Counted from the stretch's first letter, positions 26,286 through 34,882 are shown. The stretch: 64,000 bases of DNA from an uncultured Prevotellaceae bacterium (GCA_902776195.1 CACYPF010000009.1:1-64000); one strand, 5' to 3'. Numbers and translations are program-made. Notes: a model not told the origin generated them from the letters alone.

Positions 26286-27014
26286 TCAGAACACACCTAA
26301 GGCAATTTCCCTTTCCGCCTCAGTTATCATCTCGTCTGTGATGGTGTGGAAAGCCTTGTAAAGGAGATGCTGCCGAGGATCTTCACCTTGCTCTATCCAT
26401 TCACGTACATGGAGTTTAAGAGCAGCAAGACCGCATGGTTGCTTGTCATCAGTCTGAGTCTTCTCTGTGGTGTAGCCATACTTAGCCACCTGACTGCCCC
26501 ACCAATCCTTGAACTTCTTGTTATACTGGATAATGATGTCTTCAGGGTCGAACTCTCGGAAGGTGTCCTTGAATTCAGGATAGTTAGCGAAGTAACAGAG
26601 CAGTTTGACTGGTGTACACTCAGCACCGTTGCGACCGAGGAATATTGCAGCTACATTTGTGCAGACATCCTTGCCAAGTTCTTTACCACTCCTTTCAACC
26701 ATCAGGTAGTACCCCAAGAAATGCTTTACAAAGAGTGCCACATCTGCATCCTTGGTATTGTAGATCAGATTGAGTCGGTTTAATGAAGGAACAACGGTAT
26801 TCACCGCCTTATCAACATGCTCCAGTGCATATCTCCAAGAATCTGGGCCAAAGGCTTTATAGAACTTGTCCAAGGTTGGGTATCTCTGCAAGAATACCAT
26901 TTCACTCTCCGTTAGCTGTTCTAATGGTACGCTGTTCGAGCTCTTCGACAAAATTTCTTGCCTCAGACCTGTTATCATTGCGTCCACATTCTTTGTTACA
27001 TCTATCTGTTCCAT
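26286..27014 (-). CDS. Hypothetical protein of the mobilization/replication module
   Basis: A 242-residue, probably soluble helical protein. I do not recognise the family. Notable parts are LTESEMVFLQRYPTLDKFYKAFGPDSW near residue 35, a region around VKHFLGYYLMVERSGKELG, and FKDWWGSQVAKYGY near 175. With the start at 27014 it overlaps the upstream HTH gene by 113 bp in another frame. An alternative ATG at 26900 lies one base after that gene's stop (TGAAATG) and removes the overlap, at the cost of 38 residues. Confidence 0.6.
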   Translation of the reverse strand: MEQIDVTKNVDAMITGLRQEILSKSSNSVPLEQLTESEMVFLQRYPTLDKFYKAFGPDSWRYALEHVDKAVNTVVPSLNRLNLIYNTKDADVALFVKHFLGYYLMVERSGKELGKDVCTNVAAIFLGRNGAECTPVKLLCYFANYPEFKDTFREFDPEDIIIQYNKKFKDWWGSQVAKYGYTTEKTQTDDKQPCGLAALKLHVREWIEQGEDPRQHLLYKAFHTITDEMITEAEREIALGVF

Positions 27015-27585
27015 TGCTCTTCTTTATGAGGTTCTGTGTATCCTTTGTCCATTTACGGGCTGTAGCCTTCCAGTCAACCATAGGGCTATTGCCCACCATC
27101 CAGTCCTTTGATTCGTAGTAATCATGGAAACGCTGAGGAAGTCCTGCCTTCATCACGTATCCAGCGGGTATCACACATGTTGCCATATAAGACTCGACAT
27201 CAGCAACCGTCGGGATGACCTTCTCTCTTTGGGTCTGTCTGCTGTCTATATCTTTAGTATTATAATGCGTCAAGTCTTCCGTCCGCTTAACCGTCAACTT
27301 ATCCGACCACTCCAATAGGGTGTATTTGGGCGGTACACGGCGTCCACGGCCATTGGTGAACTTGATGAGTCCGGCATCAGCCAACTTTTTCCTGGCTGTA
27401 GTCAATGCCGTTTTGCATACATGCAGGTTGTCGCAGATTACAACCGTAGAACAAGTGAACGGCATCTTCCAACTCCGCCTGTTGCATTCTTTGAGCAAGT
27501 AAGCATAGAGTGCTATTGCTGTTGCAGGAAGCATGTATTCCTCTTGAGCTTTCCAAAACTGATTAAGATAATCTATGTATGTCAT
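26902..27585 (-). CDS. Helix-turn-helix replication-initiation-like protein
   Basis: A 227-residue protein. The first 90 residues (FWKAQEEYMLPATAIALYAYLLKECNRRSW, then a CDNLHVCKTALTTARKKLADAGLIKF helix-turn-helix) match the winged-helix N-terminal domain of plasmid and prophage replication proteins of the DnaD/RepA type. The C-terminal half is polar with WKATARKWTKDTQ. It overlaps the excisionase-like gene by 4 bp. It may recognise an origin during autonomous replication of the excised element; this is inference. Confidence 0.7.
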   Translation of the reverse strand: MTYIDYLNQFWKAQEEYMLPATAIALYAYLLKECNRRSWKMPFTCSTVVICDNLHVCKTALTTARKKLADAGLIKFTNGRGRRVPPKYTLLEWSDKLTVKRTEDLTHYNTKDIDSRQTQREKVIPTVADVESYMATCVIPAGYVMKAGLPQRFHDYYESKDWMVGNSPMVDWKATARKWTKDTQNLIKKSNGTDRCNKECGRNDNRSEARNFVEELEQRTIRTANGE

Positions 27586-27884
27586 TTCTTGATTGGTTTA
27601 TATTCAGACAGCTTACCAGACTTAATCAGGTCATTGACCTCTTGCTTAGAATAGAGATTCTTACGTCCCACCTTCTGACTGCGTAGAAGACCAGACTTCT
27701 CAATACGCCAAAGAGTGGGATAAGAAATGTGTAACTCACCGCAGACTTCGCTGCGATCATAGTAGCCCTCCTCAACAGGGCTATCCATAAGGTTGCCGAT
27801 GTTCTTCTCTGCGAGGCACCGGCTGACAGTCCGATAGATGATGTCTTCGAACTGCTGTTCGTTTAGTACGACAATGTTGTCCAT
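27582..27884 (-). CDS. Excisionase-like HTH DNA-binding protein
   Basis: A 100-residue protein with an N-terminal segment and a MerR/HTH_17-type winged helix (YYDRSEVCGELHISYPTLWRIEKSGLLRSQKVGRKNLYSKQEVNDLI). Such proteins act as recombination directionality factors or as repressors in Bacteroidales integrative elements. It is upstream of, and overlaps, the replication-like gene. Confidence 0.8.
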   Translation of the reverse strand: MDNIVVLNEQQFEDIIYRTVSRCLAEKNIGNLMDSPVEEGYYDRSEVCGELHISYPTLWRIEKSGLLRSQKVGRKNLYSKQEVNDLIKSGKLSEYKPIKK

Positions 27885-28063
27885 GTTTCAATCATTAATT
27901 ATTATTTCGTGAAATTTTTTGCAAATTTCGGTGTTTTTCCTGATATTGAAACGATGGAGAATGTGGATTTGGAAATTAGAACAAACCAGTTGAATATCAG
28001 CGTAATACGGAAAATCCACACCCTTTTGAGGTGTGGAAAAAGTGTGGTGCGGAGTGTGGATTT

Positions 28064-28951
28064 CTACTTTTTGAAGGTCAGGGATGGAAATTCGTTTATG
28101 AAATCTTTAGACGGTTGCCGTTTAGTAATGCGTTTAGGATCGATGTTTAAGTTATCACATACAGCAGTTAACCAGTCTTTTGTATAAAAGGTTTTCAATC
28201 TCCTAATGACATAAAGGATATTAAGTCTACTTCCTTCGAGATATAATGGAGAGAAAAAAGCATGGGTGACATATTTTTTAAATAGATCTTCATCGGCATT
28301 GGTAACGACCTTTCTTCCACGGAGGAAACTATATAATCGCTGTAAATCTGGGCCATCATCCTTTATTGATTCATAACTGGACATTGTTGAGAAATCAACG
28401 GTTGGTGCTGGGTTTGGATCTGCTTTTTCTTCTGGAATGTTGTTCTCTACGTCTATTGGAGCCTTAGCCTTTTCTTTCGGGCTATCACTTGTAGAATGTG
28501 AAGTCTCTCTTTCTGCGATATAGAACAGAATGCCCTCGTGACGACCGAGGTTTATGGTGTATTGGCGGAACTTGTCCTTGTCCCAGGCACCACTATTCAA
28601 ATCCTCTACTGACTTAAACTTGCTTGCCAAGGTCATGTAATCCTGATGTTCAAGAGGATGTTTCAAGTCATTTCTTCGACAGCCATTGTAAGTATTAGTA
28701 AATCCGTTCACGTACCAACGGCTTATTTGAGACTTGAACAAATCGGGCTCTACTCCTGATAGTTCTCTGTATTTGCATTCTATGTTTTGCAGTAGTTCCA
28801 GAATATCTGCCCTGACCATCGCTTGTACATGCGGTTTCTTATACTCAGAGACAAAGAGAGAATAACCCTCGACTTTCTTTGAGCTGAAGTCCTGATAGTC
28901 GCCCTTGATGATAGGTTTCACCCACTCATGGAGAAAATCATATGCTTCCAT
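28064..28951 (-). CDS. Hypothetical protein of the element
   Basis: A 295-residue protein I do not recognise. It has an N-terminal helical domain of about 145 residues, a charged linker (about 150-200, SPKEKAKAPIDVENNIPEEKADPNP) and a C-terminal domain with YSFLRGRKVVTNADEDLFKKYVTHAFFSPLYLEGSRLNILYVIRRLK, a pattern seen in small accessory proteins of Bacteroides integrative elements. It lies 19 bp downstream of the AlbA/Schlafen ATP-binding gene, so the two may be cotranscribed. A 179-bp gap without a visible gene separates it from the excisionase-like gene. Confidence 0.6.
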   Translation of the reverse strand: MEAYDFLHEWVKPIIKGDYQDFSSKKVEGYSLFVSEYKKPHVQAMVRADILELLQNIECKYRELSGVEPDLFKSQISRWYVNGFTNTYNGCRRNDLKHPLEHQDYMTLASKFKSVEDLNSGAWDKDKFRQYTINLGRHEGILFYIAERETSHSTSDSPKEKAKAPIDVENNIPEEKADPNPAPTVDFSTMSSYESIKDDGPDLQRLYSFLRGRKVVTNADEDLFKKYVTHAFFSPLYLEGSRLNILYVIRRLKTFYTKDWLTAVCDNLNIDPKRITKRQPSKDFINEFPSLTFKK

Positions 28952-28970
28952 ATCGCTTGCTCCTTTTCTA

Positions 28971-30491
28971 TTATATAGCTACATACTTCTGAGTAGGGCT
29001 TTTCGGCGATTCCGGCTCTGTCATTCGAAGAGACTTGTTTAGAAGTGGATCAATATACCTTTTCTTGACTTTATATCTATCGGTCATACCAAGGTGCTCG
29101 CAAATTTCAGATAAAGTCTTTGGCTCTTTGCAGAAAGCAAGGAGCTTTTGCTCATTCTTCTCTTTCTTACTTACTGCCTTTTCGTCATTACTTACTGCCT
29201 TTTTGTCGCTACTTACTGCCTTTTCATCATTACTTACTGCCTTTTTGCCGCTACTTACTGCTTTTTCATCATTACTTACTGCCTTTTTATCGTTAATCCC
29301 TGCCTTTTCTGTGCTACTCCCTGCCTCTAAGGCAGCAAGTGGACGGTTCACACGAACAGTAAACTGGTTCCCCTCCTTGCTGTCAATAAACTCTACATGG
29401 CTGTCTTCGGCCAATACGCGAGGGATGCCTGAGCCTAAACCACGATAAGGCATCGTCTTGGCGCAGAAGTTGGCCATCAAAGGGTTGCGGGCATACGAAT
29501 TGCCCAGTTTCACCTCGTCTATCGTATGGCCACCCATCACGCAGCCTGGATTCACTATTTCCACTCTGTCATCGAAGACCATCAGCCGGATAGCGGCCGT
29601 TTTCAGCAGGTCGATATGTACAAGAGCATTCTGGAGCAGTTCTTCCAGTACGGTCTCAGGAATCTCCAACTGTCCGATAGAGTTAAACGACTGTCCGTTC
29701 TGTGTTCGGCGAAGGCACGATTTCAGCCACATCATAGCTTGTTCGAACATTTCAGGAATAGTACCTTCTATGTCACGGCTGTCACGGTATTCAGTTCCTG
29801 CGATGCTGTTGCCAAAAAACCAAACGGCCTTGATAACAAACATAGGCTTGAACTGTTGCGGGCGTTGACCAAAGAACAACAATCCTGCTGTGGTAAGCCT
29901 TCCTTCCGAATCCGTAATATGAAGATTGTGCAACAACTGATCTTGTGGCACATCAAATTCTGTCATGGGTTTGCCATAGACATTCTGAAAGAAGCGGTCA
30001 AGGGCCAACGTGTCTATGTCTCTTACTGACGTATCTTTCACACTGGCTTCATCAGCATGATATTCACCTGAGTCTTGAAAGAGGCTTAATAGTTCGCTGT
30101 TCTCAGTCACCCGGCGTTTGTCGGCACCTTGCTTCACCCAGATATGACCAGCCAGGTCTTTGTAGGGTTTGTTATGTCCTCTTTGCACGGTTGCCACCAG
30201 AATCATTTTTCCATCTACGTCCACAACGTCTGTCTGGATGTAGATGGTTGGGCGTACCTGTTCATTGGCAGTATTGCCCAGCTCACGGCTTGTCTGTTGG
30301 ATGGCATCGTAGTCGAGGCCAAGGATCTCGCCAGTCTTGTCTTTTACTCCAAACAGCAGGTCTCCACCTTCACAGTTGGCAAAGGCCACCATTTCTGCCG
30401 CTATCTCCTTCTGTGTAGTGAACTGTTGCTTAAACTGCACTCGGCTCGTCTCGCCTCGGCGTATCTTATTCCTTAGCTCTTTTTCTGTCAT
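28971..30491 (-). CDS. AlbA_2/Schlafen-type ATP-binding protein with heptapeptide repeat
   Basis: A 506-residue protein. The N-terminal AlbA_2 domain (RRGETSRVQFKQQF, MVAFANCEGGDLLFGVKD) spans about 1-140. A HATPase_c_4-like domain (LEELLQNALVHIDL, VEIVNPG, GLGSGIPRVL) spans about 260-400. A linker at about 400-455 has seven-residue units (KAVSNDE, KAVSSGK, KAVSSDK), then a winged-helix-like C-terminus with LSEICEHLGMTDR. Such proteins are usual in mobile elements as regulators or RNA/DNA-binding ATPases; a defence role has been proposed for some relatives. The biological role here is unknown. A -7 box (TAATTTTG) lies at 30532-30539. Confidence 0.75.
   Translation of the reverse strand: MTEKELRNKIRRGETSRVQFKQQFTTQKEIAAEMVAFANCEGGDLLFGVKDKTGEILGLDYDAIQQTSRELGNTANEQVRPTIYIQTDVVDVDGKMILVATVQRGHNKPYKDLAGHIWVKQGADKRRVTENSELLSLFQDSGEYHADEASVKDTSVRDIDTLALDRFFQNVYGKPMTEFDVPQDQLLHNLHITDSEGRLTTAGLLFFGQRPQQFKPMFVIKAVWFFGNSIAGTEYRDSRDIEGTIPEMFEQAMMWLKSCLRRTQNGQSFNSIGQLEIPETVLEELLQNALVHIDLLKTAAIRLMVFDDRVEIVNPGCVMGGHTIDEVKLGNSYARNPLMANFCAKTMPYRGLGSGIPRVLAEDSHVEFIDSKEGNQFTVRVNRPLAALEAGSSTEKAGINDKKAVSNDEKAVSSGKKAVSNDEKAVSSDKKAVSNDEKAVSKKEKNEQKLLAFCKEPKTLSEICEHLGMTDRYKVKKRYIDPLLNKSLRMTEPESPKSPTQKYVAI
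29169..29336 (-). repeat. 21-bp coding tandem repeat (eight units)
   Basis: Units starting with ACTTACTGCC (plus strand) begin at 29169, 29190, 29211, 29232, 29253, 29274, 29295 and 29316, always 21 bp apart. Variation sits mainly in two codons and the last two units are more diverged. The repeat keeps the frame and encodes the heptad KAVS-x-x-x in the linker of the AlbA/Schlafen-type protein. Confidence 0.9.
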
Positions 30492-30594
30492 ACCTTAATT
30501 ATATTATAGGCACCATACGGCCTTGTGATTGCAAAATTACACATTTATTGTCATATTATAATCGCTATACTCAAAAAATAGCCGAAATTAACAC

Positions 30595-32088
30595 TTATTT
30601 CTCCACTTCTTTCATCAGTGCCTTACGTTCCTTCGCACTCATGCTCCGCAGTAATTCAAGGAGTTCGGCTTTATTGTCAGCAGGTTTGCTTTCCTTCAGC
30701 AGGTAAGCATTGTATTCCAGCATCTTCTCCAGCGGATAGGTTCCAATATAGTTTGATGTGATGTCACCACTGCTGCTGTGACCCATACTGTCACTGATAT
30801 ATTTATAAGGTACGCGACCCGAATTGTTCAGGTTCGTGGCAAAGCTATGACGTGCCCAGGTAGGTGTGGGCAACTGTTCCAATCCAAGCAGTTTGGCAAC
30901 AATCTCCATATGCTTGCGAATGTATTTGTTGTACCGCTGAATGACCCATATTTCCTTATCGGGTGTGATGCCTTGGCTCATAATGGGGAATACTCGTTGT
31001 CCCTGTTTGGGTTCGTTGGCATACTTGTCAAGTATCTTCTTGATTTCAGGTGTAACGGGGAAGATAACCTCGCTGGCATCCTCATTGCGCTCCCTCGTCT
31101 TATGACGGAGGAATCGCAACTGCTTCCCATGAGTGGCAAAGTACCATCCGTCATATTCCAGACGCAAAGTATCAGCCAGGTTCTGACCGTCGCCGAGATA
31201 CATAAAGAGGAACAAACCAAGATCACGAAAAAGAGCATGCTTCGCCTTTGGAGGATATAGTTCTTTGCCGTTCTCATCCTTTGCCTCGTTTTTCTCCCAG
31301 AAGTCATAGAGTTGACTCATCGTAGTCACATCGAGGAATTCATGCTTGCGACTCGTTTTCTTGTTATACCCAGAGTCCTTGAACATATCCTTGGTGCTGC
31401 CATTGATCAGATTCCTGCTGATGGCAATGTTGACGATGGTGCGGAACGTGCGCAGCACGATACCAATATAGGTCACGCTCAGTTCGTCTTTCTTCATCGT
31501 TTCTGTCCACTTCTGTATGAACGAACTGTCTATGTCGCTAAATTCAACGTGCTCACCATTGTCTTTGATGAACCTGTTTCTCACGTCTTTACCTACTCTT
31601 GCGGTACCGGCCTTGCCACTATCCACTTTCTCCTGAAGGTATTCCTCCCAGATTTGGTAAATACTCGTCGTGTCATCCTTCTTCCCTTGATAGCGGTCTT
31701 GAAGTCTCTTGATAGAGAAATTACCTTCGCTGATAAGCTGGTTGGTCAAGTCTTTTATTTTCTCCATCAACGCTTTCAGTTCATTCCGTTCTGCCAGTTG
31801 GATTCTCCGCCCCGTCTTCTCATATTCGCAGAGTTGAATCCACTCTTCCATCGAGTATTTCTCGCCAAGTCTGAGAAAAGTCTTCTTACCCTCATAGGCA
31901 ATCCTGACAGCAACAGGCAGCGGCTGACTATAATCGCCAGCCTTGCGTATATCAAGGATCAATGAACCAAAAACACTTCCATTCGAGGATGTGAATTTCG
32001 CCAAACATTTCTCGCCTCGGCTACCCTTAGATGGGCTGTTTGAAGCTGAAATTTGGCTTTTAATTGCCTTATTTTTCTCTGATTCCAT
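30595..32088 (-). CDS. Tyrosine recombinase (integrase) of the element
   Basis: A 497-residue integrase, longer than the usual 400. An extra N-terminal arm-binding portion is followed by a SAM-like core-binding domain (about 140-240) and a catalytic domain. Visible catalytic residues are Arg413 and His414 (WARHSFAT), His437 (MGHSSS) and the nucleophile Tyr447 (TSNYIG). The usual first Arg is not evident: the expected place reads MYLGDGQNLADTL, which recalls CTnDOT-type integrases that lack Arg I. The gene begins 200 bp inside the right tRNA repeat. The C-terminal 30 residues form a charged helix. Confidence 0.9.
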   Translation of the reverse strand: MESEKNKAIKSQISASNSPSKGSRGEKCLAKFTSSNGSVFGSLILDIRKAGDYSQPLPVAVRIAYEGKKTFLRLGEKYSMEEWIQLCEYEKTGRRIQLAERNELKALMEKIKDLTNQLISEGNFSIKRLQDRYQGKKDDTTSIYQIWEEYLQEKVDSGKAGTARVGKDVRNRFIKDNGEHVEFSDIDSSFIQKWTETMKKDELSVTYIGIVLRTFRTIVNIAISRNLINGSTKDMFKDSGYNKKTSRKHEFLDVTTMSQLYDFWEKNEAKDENGKELYPPKAKHALFRDLGLFLFMYLGDGQNLADTLRLEYDGWYFATHGKQLRFLRHKTRERNEDASEVIFPVTPEIKKILDKYANEPKQGQRVFPIMSQGITPDKEIWVIQRYNKYIRKHMEIVAKLLGLEQLPTPTWARHSFATNLNNSGRVPYKYISDSMGHSSSGDITSNYIGTYPLEKMLEYNAYLLKESKPADNKAELLELLRSMSAKERKALMKEVEK

Positions 32089-32153
32089 ACCATTACACTT
32101 TAAAAATCCCTTATTTTATCGGTCTTGCAGACTATAGTCGGTTGTCAATTCGG

Positions 32154-32174
32154 GTGACCTTCAGGTGACCTTTT
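32154..32174 (+). repeat. Right arm-type repeat of the element
   Basis: Exact copy of the 21-bp sequence at 137-157, same orientation, 113 bp inside the right attachment repeat and 65 bp upstream of the integrase start. It holds two TGACCTT units one helical turn apart. The location fits both integrase arm binding and autoregulation. Confidence 0.6.
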
Positions 32175-32190
32175 CGCCCGAAAACTGCTG

Positions 32191-32198
32191 CAAATTTA
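32191..32198 (-). promoter_or_regulatory. Possible -7 element for the integrase gene
   Basis: TAAATTTG on the minus strand matches TAnnTTTG and lies about 100 bp upstream of the integrase start. No good TTTG -33 box was seen at the expected distance, so the call is weak. Confidence 0.35.
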
Positions 32199-32287
32199 CG
32201 AAATTCTTGGAAACAGACAGATAGGCTAACGCATTTATTTTCAGTGCTTTAACATTATTTGTAATTTCATGAAATAGGTCAAGAACA

Positions 32288-32333
32288 GACTCATAATCTG
32301 GAGGTCCCAGGTTCAAGCCCTGGCTGGTCCACA
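32288..32333 (+). repeat. Right attachment repeat: 3' part of tRNA-Met(CAT)
   Basis: Identical to 42-87: anticodon loop CTCATAA, T arm and acceptor strand CTGGTCC. The preceding bases do not form a tRNA 5' half. Upstream of both copies an ATTTCATG and a TAACAT are found at similar distances, suggesting that the DNA left of copy one is the right end of a related element. Confidence 0.88.
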
Positions 32334-32337
32334 AGTA

Positions 32338-32366
32338 AAAGCAGTTGCGGAAATCGTAACTGCTTT
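32338..32366 (+). terminator. Terminator-like hairpin after right tRNA fragment
   Basis: AAAGCAGTT (32338-32346) pairs with AACTGCTTT (32358-32366), followed by a pyrimidine-rich run. It is probably the original chromosomal terminator of the tRNA-Met transcript. Confidence 0.6.
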
Positions 32367-32409
32367 CTTCGTTATAAATGTTAAAAGTTTTAAGTTTGTC
32401 GATAAAAGT

Positions 32410-32441
32410 TTTGCGGTTATCAATTATTATTCCTATCTTTG
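32410..32441 (+). promoter_or_regulatory. Bacteroidetes-type promoter for the 32536 lipoprotein gene
   Basis: TTTG at 32410-32413, a 20-base spacer, then TATCTTTG at 32434-32441. It matches the Bacteroidetes consensus fully. It predicts an 85-90-base 5' leader before the ATG at 32536. Confidence 0.8.
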
Positions 32442-32535
32442 CAACATCTATTGACTTATATATAAGATGTTTGCGGACACGCAATAAGCTGATAAAGAAG
32501 GAAATAAACATGTTTAATATTAAATAACTACGCAA

Positions 32536-34842
32536 ATGATGAACAAAAAGTATTTGATGAATGGCTTTGCCGCATTGGCTCTCATCGCTTCCGTTAGCAG
32601 TTGTACTAAGGATGTGACGACGATGAGTCAGAGCGAGATTGATTCCAAAGCAAAGGAGAATGCTGAGCTTCAACTTGGTTTCACCATTCCTGACGGACAG
32701 AGTTGGGTGATGGCATCACAGGTGACAGCAGACATTTCGGTAAACTTGGGTCTTGACCAAGAATATACTGTTGGTATTTACGACAAGAATCCCCTGTATG
32801 ACAGCAGTGCAAAATTCTTTGTTATGGAAACTGTTAAAGAGGGTGAGGCACTTTCTACTTCTTTCTCGCTTCCAACCTCTTTAGATCAGGTTTATGTGGC
32901 CACGTACGATAGTAAGAACCGTAGTGTTGTCAACACCGTTGATGTTGAGAATGGACAGATTGTTGCTAATATCGGTGGTTCAATGATGCGAAGCGGTCGT
33001 CGTGCAGTAGAGGATGCTAGCGTATATCCTGACTATGTAAAGACATTGAATAATTATCTTAATCCAGCAGCACCTAACAATTATACTACAGTAAAGAATA
33101 TTTCAGTGAGCGATATGCAGGCTTATACTGCTATAACTGAAGCAGATATAGCTCAAACAGGTACAACTCTAACAAATCGTTATTACTATAATCTTTATGA
33201 TGAAAATGGTAACTATATTAAGAACACAAGCAGTTTCCCTGGTGATAGCGATGGTAAGCATTATAGAATTGCTTCTGATACTGAAATTACAAGCAAAATT
33301 GAAGTTAACGGAACAGAAAATGTTATCAATGATGTTGTAATTTATGTAGAAGGTAAATTGCATCTGAATGGTAACACTTTGAATGGTCCAACGATTGTAG
33401 TTGCACCTGATGGCGAATTAGTTATTGACGGTACTACTAATATGAGTAAAGCAGGTCGTATTATAGTTATGGCTGGTGGTAAGATATCTGGTGCTGAAGG
33501 AGTGGCCTATAATGTTAACAATGGCGGACAATGCTATAATGCAGGAACTATTGAGTTTGATGGTGAACTAAATGTGAATGGCTCTGATTTTTATAATAAC
33601 GGAACTATCATAGTTGACGTTCTTCGTAACACTTCTGGTGGTAAGTTTACTAATTTTGGTAAGATTACTGCCCGTACAAATACAGGTGCTGGTGATTCTT
33701 ATAATTCTACTATCATCAATGGTTGCTATATGCACTTCACAGAAAATGCGGGTATTGGAACCCTGACATTGCTTGATAACAGTCGTTTGGATGTTGATGG
33801 ACGTGCTGAGTTCAATCAAGCAACTCAGACCTTATACAATCAAAGCGAGATTAATGTTGGAGAATTGTATGTAACCAGCACTACGTTCTCAGGGCCTACA
33901 GCTCAGGGTTCGTATGCTATCGTTAAAACAGGGAAAATCTTTATCGGAAGGTCTGGCGATGTGACTACTCAGAATAATGTATATTTTGATTGGGATACAA
34001 ATGAAGCATATCATAAGAGCAATGGTAAATATACTGATGGACAGACAAATGTGTATAGTGAGGCATATTGGTTAATACATAACCAAATAACTAAATATAC
34101 ATCCGAAAATTCTTCTACTCTGATTATCCCAAAGGGTGACTGCACGGGTATGGGTTACAATCCTGGCGGTGGCGGCGGTAAGATCAATGGTGATCCCGCA
34201 GTTTATACCTACGCTTTCGAGGACCAGACAGTAAATACCGACTATGATATGAACGATGTGGTGCTGAAAGTGAACTATCATGTTACTGAGCAAGGTACTG
34301 GTGCCAATGCCGGTAAGGTGATTTACGACAAGACAAAACTTGACGTGAAGTTGGTTGCTGCTGGTGCTACCTTTAATATTAAGGTGAAGATAGGTGACAC
34401 TTATCTCTTCGGTGGTAAGGAGATTCACGACGCTTTGAATGTTGACCCAGGTGTGATGGTGAACACAGGCGGTCCTCAGACAGCTAATCCAGCAGTGGAG
34501 AAGAATGGCATCAGCATTCCCGCAGGATGGAACGGTGACTTCACTAAGTTGCCAGTATCTATCGAGGTGCTGAGCACCAGCACTACATACGTGTTCCCGA
34601 ATACAGACCTCTATCCACATGCTGTCATGGTTCCTACCGACTGGGCATGGCCTCAGGAGCGTGTCAATGTACAGGTAGCATATCCTGGCACTTCTTCCGC
34701 ATCGAAGGTTACTATTAATAATGTGGAAGTTCCAAACAACTCATTTAGAGCATGGGGAGGTACTCCTGCTGCAAGCCGTACCTCTGCGATGAACGGTTGG
34801 TATAACAACCCGGCATCTGGTAAGGTGGTGAGCAACAATTAA
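32536..34842 (+). CDS. LruC-domain surface lipoprotein with beta-solenoid-like middle
   Basis: A 768-residue lipoprotein: signal peptide with lipobox ending SVSSC (Cys23), an N-terminal beta domain of about 140 residues, then about 250-530 rich in short Gly/Asn strands (VVAPDGELVIDGTTNMSKAGRIIVMAGGKISG) that suggest a right-handed beta-helix. From about 555 there is an LruC-type domain with AFEDQTVNTDYDMNDVVLKV, a Ca-binding-like Asp/Asn motif. LruC proteins are secreted or surface-exposed in Bacteroidetes; the function is not firmly known. It is the first gene right of the element. ATG 32536 and the next ATG codon are both possible starts. Confidence 0.8.
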   Translation: MMNKKYLMNGFAALALIASVSSCTKDVTTMSQSEIDSKAKENAELQLGFTIPDGQSWVMASQVTADISVNLGLDQEYTVGIYDKNPLYDSSAKFFVMETVKEGEALSTSFSLPTSLDQVYVATYDSKNRSVVNTVDVENGQIVANIGGSMMRSGRRAVEDASVYPDYVKTLNNYLNPAAPNNYTTVKNISVSDMQAYTAITEADIAQTGTTLTNRYYYNLYDENGNYIKNTSSFPGDSDGKHYRIASDTEITSKIEVNGTENVINDVVIYVEGKLHLNGNTLNGPTIVVAPDGELVIDGTTNMSKAGRIIVMAGGKISGAEGVAYNVNNGGQCYNAGTIEFDGELNVNGSDFYNNGTIIVDVLRNTSGGKFTNFGKITARTNTGAGDSYNSTIINGCYMHFTENAGIGTLTLLDNSRLDVDGRAEFNQATQTLYNQSEINVGELYVTSTTFSGPTAQGSYAIVKTGKIFIGRSGDVTTQNNVYFDWDTNEAYHKSNGKYTDGQTNVYSEAYWLIHNQITKYTSENSSTLIIPKGDCTGMGYNPGGGGGKINGDPAVYTYAFEDQTVNTDYDMNDVVLKVNYHVTEQGTGANAGKVIYDKTKLDVKLVAAGATFNIKVKIGDTYLFGGKEIHDALNVDPGVMVNTGGPQTANPAVEKNGISIPAGWNGDFTKLPVSIEVLSTSTTYVFPNTDLYPHAVMVPTDWAWPQERVNVQVAYPGTSSASKVTINNVEVPNNSFRAWGGTPAASRTSAMNGWYNNPASGKVVSNN

Positions 34843-34882
34843 TCAATGGCATCAAATACTTAACATTTATATATCGTAAGAG

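Larger units (their letters stand above)
42..32333. mobile_element. Putative integrative mobilizable element carrying an aryl polyene/flexirubin-type gene cluster
   Basis: Two identical 46-bp direct repeats derived from the 3' part of a tRNA-Met gene (42-87 and 32288-32333) bound this segment. A tyrosine integrase starts 200 bp inside the right repeat. A MobV-type relaxase, an excisionase-like HTH protein and plasmid-type proteins follow. A 21-bp sequence is shared, in the same orientation, just inside both ends (137-157 and 32154-32174) and looks like integrase arm sites. No type IV secretion genes are visible, so the element would be mobilizable rather than self-transmissible. The 22.5-kb biosynthetic operon lies wholly inside the repeats. 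That the whole interval moves as one unit is inferred from the repeats and the integrase position. Confidence 0.8.

Noticed and set aside
29169-29336. A CRISPR or intergenic satellite
   Set aside because: The 21-bp units stay in frame within a coding sequence and encode a heptapeptide linker.
42-32333. A self-transmissible conjugative element
   Set aside because: No VirB4/TraG-like ATPase, coupling protein or other tra genes are visible, only a relaxase and accessory proteins.
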